Positions 1-7,948 of a DNA stretch of 64,000 nucleotides are shown one piece after another. This stretch comes from Enterococcus dispar ATCC 51266. GTDB taxonomy: Bacteria; Bacillota; Bacilli; Lactobacillales; Enterococcaceae. A model generated the notes under the pieces. It made no database searches, was not told the DNA's origin, and saw only the letters and a list, made by a program, of their open reading frames with translations. The DNA is taken from positions 898,101 to 962,100 of the forward strand of contig NZ_KE136354.1 of NCBI RefSeq assembly GCF_000406945.1, written 5' to 3'. Made by a program: the position numbers and the translations under genes. Position 1 is the first letter of the stretch. Each line of letters starts with the position of its first letter.

Positions 1-17
1 GTTTCAGCAACTCTTAT

Positions 18-46
18 ATCTTATCAGCTGACGTTTTGTTTGTCAA
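18..46 (-). promoter_or_regulatory. Sigma-A promoter P2, proximal promoter of a probable rRNA operon
   Basis: On the minus strand there is a perfect -35 TTGACA (41-46), a 17-base spacer and a -10 TAAGAT (18-23). Transcription would start near position 10 and leave the window to the left. Together with the matching upstream promoter and the AT-rich upstream tract, this is the classic layout of a low-GC Gram-positive rRNA operon. The rRNA itself lies outside the window, so its identity is inferred. Confidence 0.65.
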
Positions 47-53
47 CTGTTTT

Positions 54-82
54 TTTCAAAAAGTTTTGAAAACTTTTTGAAA
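54..82. repeat. 29-base palindrome between the tandem promoters
   Basis: Two perfect 14-base arms (54-67 and 69-82) surround a single central base. The arms read TTTCAAAAAGTTTT and its complement. It lies between P1 and P2, so it would be transcribed only from P1. Confidence 0.7.
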
Positions 83-122
83 TGATATTTCAGAAATGTA
101 CTAATTACTAAGCAACTTCGTT

Positions 123-151
123 AGTTTAGCAATCATTGTTACAATTGTCAA
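123..151 (-). promoter_or_regulatory. Sigma-A promoter P1, distal tandem promoter of the same unit
   Basis: Minus strand: perfect -35 TTGACA (146-151), 17-base spacer, -10 TAAACT (123-128). It lies 105 bases upstream of P2 in the same direction. A further lone TTGACA at 201-206 has no matching -10. Tandem promoters with optimal -35 boxes and AT-rich upstream sequence are typical of rrn operons. Confidence 0.6.
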
Positions 152-206
152 CAACTTTTTTCAAAAACATTTCAAGTTGTTTTCAACTGTGTGACTGCTT
201 TGTCAA

Positions 207-514
207 CGTTGATTAATTTACCACTTCTATGCTTTTTGGTCAATAGTTTTATTTTTTACAAACGCTACTATTTTTATTGCAATAAAACGACTTATATTTT
301 TCATTCGTAAATTTTGCGCTTTCATTTTTTAAATCAGAGCTAGAAGGATTCTATTAAATTAAATACGCAAGCAATTTCTTCTTTTGATTAGTTAAAATTC
401 GTGATTTTTTTATTCTTTGCAATAAAAAATCTGAATAGACCCGTTTAGATCTAAAGCAATAACTTTGGTATATCGTCCTCATTCCTTATGAAAATCACAT
501 AATTTCTTTTCCTA
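207..514. other. AT-rich intergenic stretch, no gene seen
   Basis: Between the rrn-type promoters and the terminator of the 60-residue gene I see no open frame with a ribosome site and no RNA fold. The part nearest position 207 may serve as an upstream activating region for P1. Confidence 0.5.
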
Positions 515-538
515 CAAAAAAAGGAGATTTTCATCCCC
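515..538 (-). terminator. Rho-independent terminator of the 60-residue gene
   Basis: Read on the minus strand: GGGGAT, a GAAA loop, ATCTCC, then seven T. It lies just after the stop codon at 548 and separates this gene from the rrn-type promoters. Confidence 0.75.
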
Positions 539-547
539 TTAGCTCAC

Positions 548-730
548 TTATTTATCACGCGTCAAAAATCGGATGCGTTTTCCTTCATCCCGATAGATAA
601 TCGTTTCTTCATTCAAATAAGAAAAAGTCAATCGATCCAATTCCGGTTCACTTATCATTTTTTCATATCCAGTAAAGATATCGTGAATATATTTTTTATA
701 GGCATGCTTTTTCTTCAATCTTTTCTTCAT
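548..730 (-). CDS. Small basic hypothetical protein (60 aa)
   Basis: I do not recognise this family. The protein begins with a lysine-rich stretch (residues 1-13) and has a mixed charged remainder with no membrane segment or cysteine. It is judged a real gene because an AAGGTG ribosome site precedes the ATG at a normal distance and a clear terminator follows the stop codon directly. It stands alone between the HAD phosphatase gene and the rrn-type promoters. The basic N-terminus could suit contact with RNA or ribosomes, but nothing else supports that. Confidence 0.6.
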   Translation of the reverse strand: MKKRLKKKHAYKKYIHDIFTGYEKMISEPELDRLTFSYLNEETIIYRDEGKRIRFLTRDK

Positions 731-831
731 GAGGCACCTTCCTTTTTCAAATCACTGCCATCTTACCAAATGTGTAGGTGATAGGACAAGTAATTTTAGT
801 GATTTATATGAAGGATATGCTTCTCAGTAAT

Positions 832-1467
832 TTAATATACAATACAGTTTTCTACCACTTTAATAATATCGTATAGATTATCGATAAGTAAATCAGCTTG
901 GCTTTGATCGATTGGAAAGTCTTGTTTTAGTGCTAACGTGTACAACTGAGCAGCTTTTGCTGAATATATTCCAACTGGAGAATCTTCTATCGCAATACAT
1001 TGATTACAATGCAAAGCTTCTTTTGAAATTTGGTATATTTCAGGATGAGGTTTGCTTTTTGTTAAACTTTCACCTGAAATAACGAAATCAAAAAACGATT
1101 GCAAATTATTTTGATGAATCATCGCTTCGATTTCACTTTTAGGAGAAGAAGAGGCTAAAGCGATTTTTATCTTCTCACGTTTTAGATACTTTAATACTGC
1201 TTTTACGTCACTTCTTAATGCTTTCGTAAAATCAATAGGATGTCGTTTGCGATACTTTTGATATTCTTTTTTTAAGAAAGAGCGGTTTTCTGTTATTGGA
1301 ACTAACACTTGCCAAATCTCTGCCTCTGTTAATCCAACAAACTCTAGTTTATCTCTTGACCCTGGAATTAGATTTTTCTCTTTAAAAAAATTCATTCGTC
1401 TTTCAAAATAAAAACTTTCTGAATCGATTAAAACACCGTCCATATCAAAAATTACCCCTAATGTCAT
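832..1467 (-). CDS. HAD-superfamily phosphatase, beta-phosphoglucomutase-like
   Basis: This is a cytosolic HAD subfamily IA hydrolase of 211 residues, normal for the family. Motif I is FDMDGVLIDSE at residues 7-17, with the nucleophile Asp8 and the general acid Asp10; motif II is ASSSP near 104; the lysine and acidic motifs III/IV lie in KSKPHPEIY and IEDSPVG. A helical cap sits between motifs I and II. It starts 13 bases after the stop of the LevR-type regulator with its own AGGAG site, so it is probably co-transcribed with it. From context it may dephosphorylate a sugar phosphate formed by the PTS/deglycase pathway; the substrate cannot be read from the sequence. Confidence 0.85.
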   Translation of the reverse strand: MTLGVIFDMDGVLIDSESFYFERRMNFFKEKNLIPGSRDKLEFVGLTEAEIWQVLVPITENRSFLKKEYQKYRKRHPIDFTKALRSDVKAVLKYLKREKIKIALASSSPKSEIEAMIHQNNLQSFFDFVISGESLTKSKPHPEIYQISKEALHCNQCIAIEDSPVGIYSAKAAQLYTLALKQDFPIDQSQADLLIDNLYDIIKVVENCIVY

Positions 1468-1479
1468 TATAATCTCTCC

Positions 1480-4209
1480 TTAACCATTAATAATTTCATG
1501 GATTAAACGTAATTCCAAATCCGAAATCTTGATGGTATATTCATTCTCAACATGACGAAAAGCACGATGTATCAGTTCCATCTCTGAACCCGCCTGTGTC
1601 ACATAGTCTATTAAATCTGATTGTTCATCGACACTTTCTTTTCGTAAAATGCGCTCAATCATGCAACAACAGTGTAAATATAATAAAAATAGTTTACTAT
1701 TTGATAATTCAATGCCCAAATTTTCTTCTGCTAAAGATACAGCGCTTTGCACCAGTCGCAAAAGTTTAGCAGCATCTAAAATTGTTAAATTCTCAATAAT
1801 TTTATTAATGGAAAAGCTAAACATCAGCTGTTCTTTCAACACTTTATCCGTAATATCAAAATGATCATTTAAAATCATGACAAATTTTTCGATATCCGTA
1901 CCATTAATTAGATGATCCAAACCAATATAAGGAATTTGTTGAATTTTAGGATTTTCTGTCCCGACAATCATAAGCACTTCATACATTTGAAAAGGATCTT
2001 CATAAAGTTTATTCTTTTCTAATTTATGATAATCATAAGGAATAATCGCCAACTCCTCACAATAATCCTCCAAACAATGTTCTAAAATTTCTTGAATTTG
2101 AATAGCTGAGCCCATGCCTGTATAACAACAGGTCAAAATAGCCTGTTTTTTTTCTTGTTTTGGTAAAATTAATTGCTTTTGAACTTTATTTTCGATCTCA
2201 ATCTTCTGGCTAATTTCAGAAATCGACACCTGATTTTGCACTAAATGTCCAATTTCCAACACTAACGGAGTAGAAACATAATCAATAATCAGTAGTGGTC
2301 CTCTAATTTTATTTTGCAATCGTTCCCCCAATTGATTTAAAGAGCCCATATCTACCAACAATATTAAACCCGCATCTGTTCGATAATCATTGATAAAACG
2401 AATAACTTGTTCTTCTACTTTATCTAATGTGATATTTATTGGCATATCATAGGCATGAAAAATGTTTTGTTTTAGCATTCTGTTACCAACATTTGCCATA
2501 CTACTAGCAGTGGAATAGCCATGAGCTAAAATAATACTTTTAATCTCTTTTTCTCGTGGTGTTATTTGCAGCCCATGAAAGTAAAAAGAAACAAAAATCA
2601 AATCCTCATCTTTGAAATCTTGATCTAATTGACGAGAAATATGCCCTAAAACCTTTTTGGCATACCAATAAGAAGTAGCCATCGAACTTGAAATAAGATG
2701 TAAGAGTTTATTTTTAATGGTTTGCCACTGGTGATTTTCAGCAATAGCGTCGGTATTATTTTTCCGATACAGATACTGGGCTAGTGCAATAACCCGATTC
2801 CCGTCTTGATCAAAGCCATAATTCTCGTGCATCCAATCAAACGTTTCTCGAATTTGATAGGTCAAAACAGAATAAAAAGACTCTTCACTTGCATAATTAT
2901 CTTTAAAAATGAATTCGTCCATTAAGTTATTCACACGATTTACCATTGTTTCAATAAGATCTTTAATGGTTAAATCTTGGTTCTCTACTTTTTGATAAAG
3001 TTGTATCATCTGTTCAAATAATTGTCGGATTTGCTTGGCTTCAAAAGATTCTAAAAAAACTTGATTGGTCGTGTGAGGTAAATACTGGCGATCTGGTAAA
3101 GCCTTAATCGTCTTTTTTAGTTGTCCTTTTAAACGCAGTGCATTTTCAGCTGGTAAATCTTTTAGGCGGACACGAATAGCAGTGCTATTTTGTTTTTTGG
3201 CAAATGCACTACCACAAACGTATTTCACAATATTTTTAATTTTACCTACGTTACCTTCTAAGTCACTATTTAACAAAAAATCGACAAGTTGATAGCTCAC
3301 ATCCACCCGTTTGGATAAAATATTGGCTTCATTAATAAAAAAAGTATCAATTAATTGCATTCTTTCAGACTGCGGTCGTTGTTCATAGTTGGGAAGTGTG
3401 ACGATAACTGGCAAACGACGTATGAAAGTTGGTAAAAAAGTTTGATAGACGTTTTCTGTAGTAGCAAAAATCAAACGGACATCAGCTTTATGCTTAATAG
3501 AATTGTCTCCCATCGGCGAAAATTCACCGCTATCCATAAAGGTAAATAATTTTTCTTGGCCTTCATCTGATAAACGATGTACTTCATCTAAAAATAAAAT
3601 ACCAGTATTCGCTTTTTCGATAAGACCAACATGATCTTTTTCTGCCCCGGTAAAAGCTCCTTTAACGTGGCCAAACAAAGCTGATGATAGCAGTTCCGGA
3701 TTATTAAAGTATTGCGCACAGTTATACGCAATAAAAGGAGCCTCTTTTGGAATGACTTTTTCTGAAATAGCATATTCATGAATCTTTTCAGCTAGAAAAG
3801 TTTTCCCTGAACCGCTGCTGCCAGATAAAAGAATAGGCAAACCATTATCAGGATATAAAATTGCTGTTTTTACTTGGTCAACTGCTTCTTTTAGACTACC
3901 TTTAGCACCAATCACAGTCTCTAAAGCATTTTGTTTTTCCAATATAAATAATTCTTCCCAACTTTCATACTCTGAACTCTTCACTATAATCCCCGCTTCA
4001 GCTAATGCCGCAATGTGCAAAAAAGAAACAGGATACCCTTTAACTTTTACGAGTATTCCTTCTTTTAATCCCTGATTTAAATAAGAACTTATTGTACTGC
4101 GGTTTAAGCCTACTTTTTCACTAATAACTGAAGCTGAAAAATCAGCTTTATCATGATTTGCATAGTTTTGAGTTAACTTTTTAATATATACTTCTACTTT
4201 TTGATTCAT
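1480..4209 (-). CDS. levR: LevR-type sigma-54-dependent PTS transcriptional activator
   Basis: This is a 909-residue activator of sigma-54 RNA polymerase controlled by the phosphotransferase system. In order: an N-terminal helix-turn-helix (about 1-60), a central AAA+ domain with Walker A GSSGSGKT (129-136), the sigma-54-contacting GAFTGA loop (184-189) and Walker B GILFLDE, a first PTS regulation domain, an EIIA-mannose-like domain with a candidate phospho-histidine in ILAHGYS, an EIIB-like segment, and a second PRD at the C-terminus. I prefer the ATG at 4209, because the GTG 12 bases upstream lies inside the AGGTGG ribosome site. Its likely target is the sigma-54 promoter at 7892-7907. Its own sigma-A promoter overlaps a cre-like site. 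Confidence 0.93.
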   Translation of the reverse strand: MNQKVEVYIKKLTQNYANHDKADFSASVISEKVGLNRSTISSYLNQGLKEGILVKVKGYPVSFLHIAALAEAGIIVKSSEYESWEELFILEKQNALETVIGAKGSLKEAVDQVKTAILYPDNGLPILLSGSSGSGKTFLAEKIHEYAISEKVIPKEAPFIAYNCAQYFNNPELLSSALFGHVKGAFTGAEKDHVGLIEKANTGILFLDEVHRLSDEGQEKLFTFMDSGEFSPMGDNSIKHKADVRLIFATTENVYQTFLPTFIRRLPVIVTLPNYEQRPQSERMQLIDTFFINEANILSKRVDVSYQLVDFLLNSDLEGNVGKIKNIVKYVCGSAFAKKQNSTAIRVRLKDLPAENALRLKGQLKKTIKALPDRQYLPHTTNQVFLESFEAKQIRQLFEQMIQLYQKVENQDLTIKDLIETMVNRVNNLMDEFIFKDNYASEESFYSVLTYQIRETFDWMHENYGFDQDGNRVIALAQYLYRKNNTDAIAENHQWQTIKNKLLHLISSSMATSYWYAKKVLGHISRQLDQDFKDEDLIFVSFYFHGLQITPREKEIKSIILAHGYSTASSMANVGNRMLKQNIFHAYDMPINITLDKVEEQVIRFINDYRTDAGLILLVDMGSLNQLGERLQNKIRGPLLIIDYVSTPLVLEIGHLVQNQVSISEISQKIEIENKVQKQLILPKQEKKQAILTCCYTGMGSAIQIQEILEHCLEDYCEELAIIPYDYHKLEKNKLYEDPFQMYEVLMIVGTENPKIQQIPYIGLDHLINGTDIEKFVMILNDHFDITDKVLKEQLMFSFSINKIIENLTILDAAKLLRLVQSAVSLAEENLGIELSNSKLFLLYLHCCCMIERILRKESVDEQSDLIDYVTQAGSEMELIHRAFRHVENEYTIKISDLELRLIHEIING

Positions 4210-4231
4210 GATAATCACCACCTAAGTTCTT

Positions 4232-4261
4232 TTATTAAAACTATTGTAAGAGATTTTACAA
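4232..4261 (-). promoter_or_regulatory. Sigma-A promoter of the levR-type gene
   Basis: Minus strand TTGTAA (4256-4261), 18-base spacer, TAATAA (4232-4237), just upstream of the regulator and downstream of the deglycase terminator. The regulator therefore has its own promoter apart from the PTS operon. Confidence 0.5.
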
Positions 4262-4270
4262 CCGCTTTCA
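4257..4270. promoter_or_regulatory. Candidate CcpA operator (cre-like site)
   Basis: Minus strand TGAAAGCGGTTGTA agrees with the cre consensus TGWAANCGNTNWCA at 12 of 14 positions. It overlaps the -35 box of the regulator promoter, where CcpA binding would repress. Carbon-catabolite control of such PTS loci is common. Confidence 0.4.
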
Positions 4271-4280
4271 ATACGATGAA

Positions 4281-4308
4281 AGAAAAGCCGAGGCTAATGC
4301 CCCAGCTT
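4281..4308 (-). terminator. Terminator of the PTS-deglycase operon
   Basis: Minus strand stem AAGCTGGGGC / GCCTCGGCTT (two G-U pairs) with an ATTA loop, then TTTCTTTC. It starts 9 bases after the deglycase stop codon. Confidence 0.7.
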
Positions 4309-4316
4309 ATGAAAGT

Positions 4317-5294
4317 TTAATACTCTAATTTCCACATATAACGACGTTTAGTTAAAGGATGTTGCCGGGCTTTTGCTAATTCTTCAGCATAGACACGGAA
4401 AACTGCGGTAATGACAAATGGGTTAAAGTAATCTAAGACTTCCTTTTCAATATAAGCAGATAAGCCCCAATCTAGCGCATCCACAACTTCTGTTTTGGCA
4501 TCAAAGCGATCTAAGAAAGTTAGTGCTCGTGCATCGATTGATCGCGTACGTCCATCATTCATTAATAAGATGAATGGAACGTTCTTGTCTGTAATTTCAA
4601 AAGGACCGTGGAAGAATTCTCCAGCATGAAATGTCCCTGAATTAATCCACTGCATCTCCATTAATAAACAGATTGAACTTGAATACGCTACTTCATGAGT
4701 AGCGCCTGAACTCATGACATAGATTACTTTTTCATCTTTGAAACGCGACGCGAATTTTTTAGCTTGGGAGCGAGCGCCTTCAGCACTTTCTTGGGATAAA
4801 TCATAAATTTTACTGAAGCCAGCCATCATTTTATCGTAATCCGCGTAACCTTCAATCTGATTTAACAATTCTACTGCTAATTGCAAACAATAACCTGTTT
4901 TTTCGAGTTTTGCAGCATAATTTTCAGAAAAACGGTGGTAAATGACATAATCTGCATCTTTTGTTAGCGGAGAGTCGACGCTACGTGTTAAACTAATAAC
5001 TGTGGCACCTTTTTCTTTGGCTACTGCGTTAGCTTGGACAGTTTCAGGAGTGGTACCTCCTAATGAAGCTGAAATAACAACAGTGTTCTCGTCGACAGAA
5101 CGAGGTGTCGCGTAATTAAATTCATTCGCAGTAAAGTGACTCACGCGTAATTGATTAGCGTTTTGATCTAAAAAATATTTTGCTGGATATAAATCGGCTT
5201 TTGATGCACCACAACCTACAAATACAATCGATTTTACTTCTTTATTGCTAATAACCTCTTTTACAATCTCTTTTGGACCTAATTTTGAATTCAT
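4317..5294 (-). CDS. frlB: SIS-domain sugar-amine 6-phosphate deglycase (FrlB/GfrF family)
   Basis: This 325-residue cytosolic enzyme has two sugar isomerase (SIS) domains, as in the deglycases that split fructoselysine-6-P or glucoselysine-6-P into lysine and a hexose-6-P. The first SIS domain has FVGCGASK and the phosphate-binding SLGGTTPET (about residues 78-86). The second has SGTFHAGEFFHGPFEI, whose Glu226 and His229 lie where this family has its catalytic acid/base pair. The C-terminal RRYMWKLEY resembles the RRYY...EY ending of FrlB. The ATG at 5294 has AGGAGG nine bases upstream; the ATG 18 bases earlier lies upstream of that site. It follows the EIID gene by 53 bases. The exact glycated substrate is unknown. 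An ordinary GlmS-like isomerase is less likely because there is no glutaminase domain. Confidence 0.82.
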   Translation of the reverse strand: MNSKLGPKEIVKEVISNKEVKSIVFVGCGASKADLYPAKYFLDQNANQLRVSHFTANEFNYATPRSVDENTVVISASLGGTTPETVQANAVAKEKGATVISLTRSVDSPLTKDADYVIYHRFSENYAAKLEKTGYCLQLAVELLNQIEGYADYDKMMAGFSKIYDLSQESAEGARSQAKKFASRFKDEKVIYVMSSGATHEVAYSSSICLLMEMQWINSGTFHAGEFFHGPFEITDKNVPFILLMNDGRTRSIDARALTFLDRFDAKTEVVDALDWGLSAYIEKEVLDYFNPFVITAVFRVYAEELAKARQHPLTKRRYMWKLEY

Positions 5295-5347
5295 GCTTGA
5301 ATTCCTCCTCATAACTTTTTTATTTTCACCTTATTCAGGTTTGTCCC

Positions 5348-6160
5348 TTAACTAAAAATTCCGCATACACTTAGTAAAATACCGCCCACAATACAAATCA
5401 CTAACATTAAGCCTGTGCGTACTTTCTTTTGTAATAACCAATACATGAAAAATGTTAATCCTAATGGAATCAATTGCGGCATAATATTATCTAAAACATC
5501 TTGTAAGACAAAAGCCTTACCAAATTTTAAAGGTGTAGTAATACCAATCATGCTGGCAATCATAGCGCCAATTACCATTAAGCCTACAATAGTACAAACA
5601 TACATAACCTTATCCATCAAACCTTCTTGATAGAGTTTAGCAAGATATTTATTGCCAGTGTTATATCCGATCTTTCCACCATAGTACGTTACAAAAAATG
5701 AAGGTAAAAATGAGATAATCATCGCTAAAATTGGTCCTAAAATACTACCTTGTTGTGCTAAATTAATTCCAAAACCAAAAGCCAATACACGTACTGTTCC
5801 TTGGAAAAAGGAATCCCCAATGCCTGATAACGGCCCCATTAAAGAAGTTTTCAAGGCCCCAATTGCTTCAGGATTAAAGTTTTCTTGATCTTCAGCATAT
5901 TGCTCTTCCATTGAAGCAGCTAAGCCCAAAACAAATGCACTTGTTTGCGGCGTACAATTGTAGTAAGCCATATGTCGTTCGTATGCTTCTATTTTTTTTG
6001 GAGTATCTTCTGGTTTATCATAAATTTTGTCAATAATAGGCGCAATGCCATACATAAAGCCCATGTTCATTTGACGTTCATAATTCCATGAAGCTTGAAT
6101 TGCCCATGAGCGCCAGAAAAATTGCCAATATTTCCAACTGTTTGGATCTTTTTTTGTCAT
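5348..6160 (-). CDS. Mannose-class PTS EIID membrane subunit
   Basis: This is the 270-residue IID subunit of a mannose/fructose/sorbose-family (PTS-Man) permease. It partners EIIC to form the sugar channel in the membrane. The soluble N-terminal half carries the family signature around QASWNYERQMNMGFMY (about 24-39) and an alanine/glycine-rich PLSGIGDSFFQGT stretch; three to four hydrophobic segments follow, ending in a short C-terminal helix. It starts 15 bases after EIIC. Loci with FrlB-type enzymes use such permeases to import and phosphorylate glycated amino acids. Confidence 0.92.
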   Translation of the reverse strand: MTKKDPNSWKYWQFFWRSWAIQASWNYERQMNMGFMYGIAPIIDKIYDKPEDTPKKIEAYERHMAYYNCTPQTSAFVLGLAASMEEQYAEDQENFNPEAIGALKTSLMGPLSGIGDSFFQGTVRVLAFGFGINLAQQGSILGPILAMIISFLPSFFVTYYGGKIGYNTGNKYLAKLYQEGLMDKVMYVCTIVGLMVIGAMIASMIGITTPLKFGKAFVLQDVLDNIMPQLIPLGLTFFMYWLLQKKVRTGLMLVICIVGGILLSVCGIFS

Positions 6161-6175
6161 TTGTTAAACTCCTTT

Positions 6176-6955
6176 CTACAAATCATCTAAAGGATCAGGT
6201 TCATTTTGACTCATACTATCTTTTTTACCGCCAAAATTTACTTGAGCCATCACAAAAGCGACAATACAGGCAAAAGCAGCAACTCCGGTTATACTCAATC
6301 CCGAATAGGCTGTAATCAGAAATCCTAGTAATAAAAACGGAACCATTTTTTTAGTCAACATAGTCTGTAATAATAAAGCAAACCCATATGCTGGTAAAAT
6401 TTTACTTGCTACCGTCAGTCCACTGGTCAACCAGGCTGGAATAATATCCACAATGCTTTTAACCAAATCTGTTCCAAAGTAAATTGCTAAGAAAATCGGG
6501 ATAAAATACATTAAAGAATACAAAACCGATCCATAGATGATATGAATCCGTCTGGCACTACTAAATTTCCCATCAGAAATTAAAGTATCAGCTCGGTGCG
6601 TTAAATTAGATAAAACCGTTCGCATTAAAATGCCTAGCATTTGACCTAAAACAGAGATTGGAATAGCAATAGTTAATGCCGTTTCAGCATTGGAACCAGA
6701 CAAGATAGCAAAAGCTGTCGCAATGATAGAAGCCATATTCATATCTGGTGGTGCCGCAGCGCCAATGTTTACCAGACCTAAAGACATTAACTCCAACGAC
6801 GCCCCAACCATTAACCCTTTTTCCAAATCTCCTAATACTAAACCAACCAGCGTACTGACAATCAAAGGCCGTTCAAAGTTCAGTCTACCTAACAGTCTAG
6901 AGTCCAGAATACAAAATATTCCGATTAACCCCAGGGCAATCGATTGAAACAACAT
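6176..6955 (-). CDS. Mannose-class PTS EIIC membrane subunit
   Basis: This 259-residue polytopic protein has seven to eight hydrophobic helices and the IIC signature GASLELMSLGLVNIGAAAPPD (first residues about 52-70), which lines the sugar path in the PTS-Man family. With EIID it forms the translocation unit; EIIB passes the phosphate to the incoming substrate. It sits 18 bases downstream of EIIB in the operon driven from 7892-7907. The charged C-terminus (SQNEPDPLDDL) is cytosolic. Confidence 0.92.
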   Translation of the reverse strand: MLFQSIALGLIGIFCILDSRLLGRLNFERPLIVSTLVGLVLGDLEKGLMVGASLELMSLGLVNIGAAAPPDMNMASIIATAFAILSGSNAETALTIAIPISVLGQMLGILMRTVLSNLTHRADTLISDGKFSSARRIHIIYGSVLYSLMYFIPIFLAIYFGTDLVKSIVDIIPAWLTSGLTVASKILPAYGFALLLQTMLTKKMVPFLLLGFLITAYSGLSITGVAAFACIVAFVMAQVNFGGKKDSMSQNEPDPLDDL

Positions 6956-6973
6956 AGCGCAAACCCCTTTCTT

Positions 6974-7444
6974 TTAAATCATTGTATTTAAATCTTCTTT
7001 TTTAGAAGTTGGAACTTGCTGCATAAACTGTGCAACTCCCATTTCTTTCAATGCTTTAGCATCTTCAATTTCACTATCTGTTAAAAAAATTGCGTTACTG
7101 AATTGCTTGGCACCTTCTTTTTTTATAATGCCTCCGTAATTAATGGCATTGATTTTAGGATAGCTTTGGCAGAATGTGCGGACATCTTTGGTATTTCCAA
7201 AAATCATCATGATATTCTCGTTTAATGTTTCAACCTTTGACATCTTGCTAAGAGTATTTTCAACGGTAAAAATATTCAATTTAATCCCCTGTGGCTTAGA
7301 TAGTTCAAGAGACATTTTCTTAAATTCATCATTCGCCGCTTCGTTGTTGACAACAATGATCCGGTTTATTTGTAAAGACTTACTCCAAGAAAATACAACT
7401 TGTCCATGTAATAATCGATGATCAATGCGTACGAGTTTGATCAT
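6974..7444 (-). CDS. Mannose-class PTS EIIB phosphotransfer subunit
   Basis: This 156-residue soluble protein takes phosphate from EIIA and gives it to the substrate at EIIC/EIID. The active histidine is His13 in DHRLLHGQV, the fixed IIB-Man motif. The length is usual for a stand-alone EIIB. Its ATG overlaps the EIIA stop codon by four bases, a sign of translational coupling. Regulation is by the upstream sigma-54 promoter. In LevR-type systems the EIIB also phosphorylates the activator and so signals substrate availability. Confidence 0.93.
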   Translation of the reverse strand: MIKLVRIDHRLLHGQVVFSWSKSLQINRIIVVNNEAANDEFKKMSLELSKPQGIKLNIFTVENTLSKMSKVETLNENIMMIFGNTKDVRTFCQSYPKINAINYGGIIKKEGAKQFSNAIFLTDSEIEDAKALKEMGVAQFMQQVPTSKKEDLNTMI

Positions 7445-7857
7445 AGATCATCACCTCCTTTTCCTGATGTTTGTAGTAGGCGACTACAATCGATTAAAGA
7501 ATTTTGACTTTCTGTAATAATTGTTTGCAAATCACTAGAATTAATTTCATCTACTTGTGTGGCAATGGAAATCACAAGTGGAAGGTTCATCCCCGTGATA
7601 AGATGTATTTCAGGATTTCCCTTTAAAAGCGTTAACATTTCATTATTCACGCTACCACCTAAAATATCGGTTAGAATAAATAAATTTTTTGTCCCCCTTT
7701 TTTTGATAAAGCGTTGCATTTGTTTTTCAATCGACTCATCTTCATCGCGATAGGCCGATAATGCATAGATATTATTTGCTGGTCCTAAAATCATTTCAGC
7801 AGTTTGTTTTAAGCCTTGAGATAGTTCTCCATGACTTGCTAGAATGATAGTATTCAT
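7441..7857 (-). CDS. Mannose-class PTS EIIA phosphotransfer subunit
   Basis: This 138-residue protein is the first gene of the operon and accepts phosphate from HPr. The phospho-histidine is His9 in ILASHGELS. The start is the ATG at 7857, preceded by AAGGAGG. An in-frame start 81 bases upstream must be rejected: the frame from 7938 to 7857 contains the sigma-54 promoter itself, so that region is upstream of, or at, the transcription start. The protein otherwise has the normal EIIA-Man length and fold pattern. Confidence 0.93.
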   Translation of the reverse strand: MNTIILASHGELSQGLKQTAEMILGPANNIYALSAYRDEDESIEKQMQRFIKKRGTKNLFILTDILGGSVNNEMLTLLKGNPEIHLITGMNLPLVISIATQVDEINSSDLQTIITESQNSLIDCSRLLQTSGKGGDDL

Positions 7858-7891
7858 ATTTTCTTCCCTCCTTACTGACACTTTATTACAA

Positions 7892-7907
7892 GCAAGATAT
7901 GTGCCAA
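7892..7907 (-). promoter_or_regulatory. Sigma-54 (-24/-12) promoter of the PTS-deglycase operon
   Basis: Minus strand TTGGCAC (-24 element, 7901-7907), five bases, then TTGC (-12 element, 7892-7895): a full match to TGGCAC-N5-TTGC. The predicted transcription start is near 7880, which leaves a leader of about 22 bases carrying the AAGGAGG site of EIIA. With the LevR-type activator downstream, this defines a sigma-54 regulon unit. Confidence 0.9.
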
Positions 7908-7948
7908 GTTTTGTTTGGCATAAAAAAACCGTCACCACGCTTTTCCCC

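Noticed and set aside
7858-7938. 27-residue N-terminal extension of EIIA
   Set aside because: The stretch contains the sigma-54 promoter, and the AAGGAGG belongs to the ATG at 7857.
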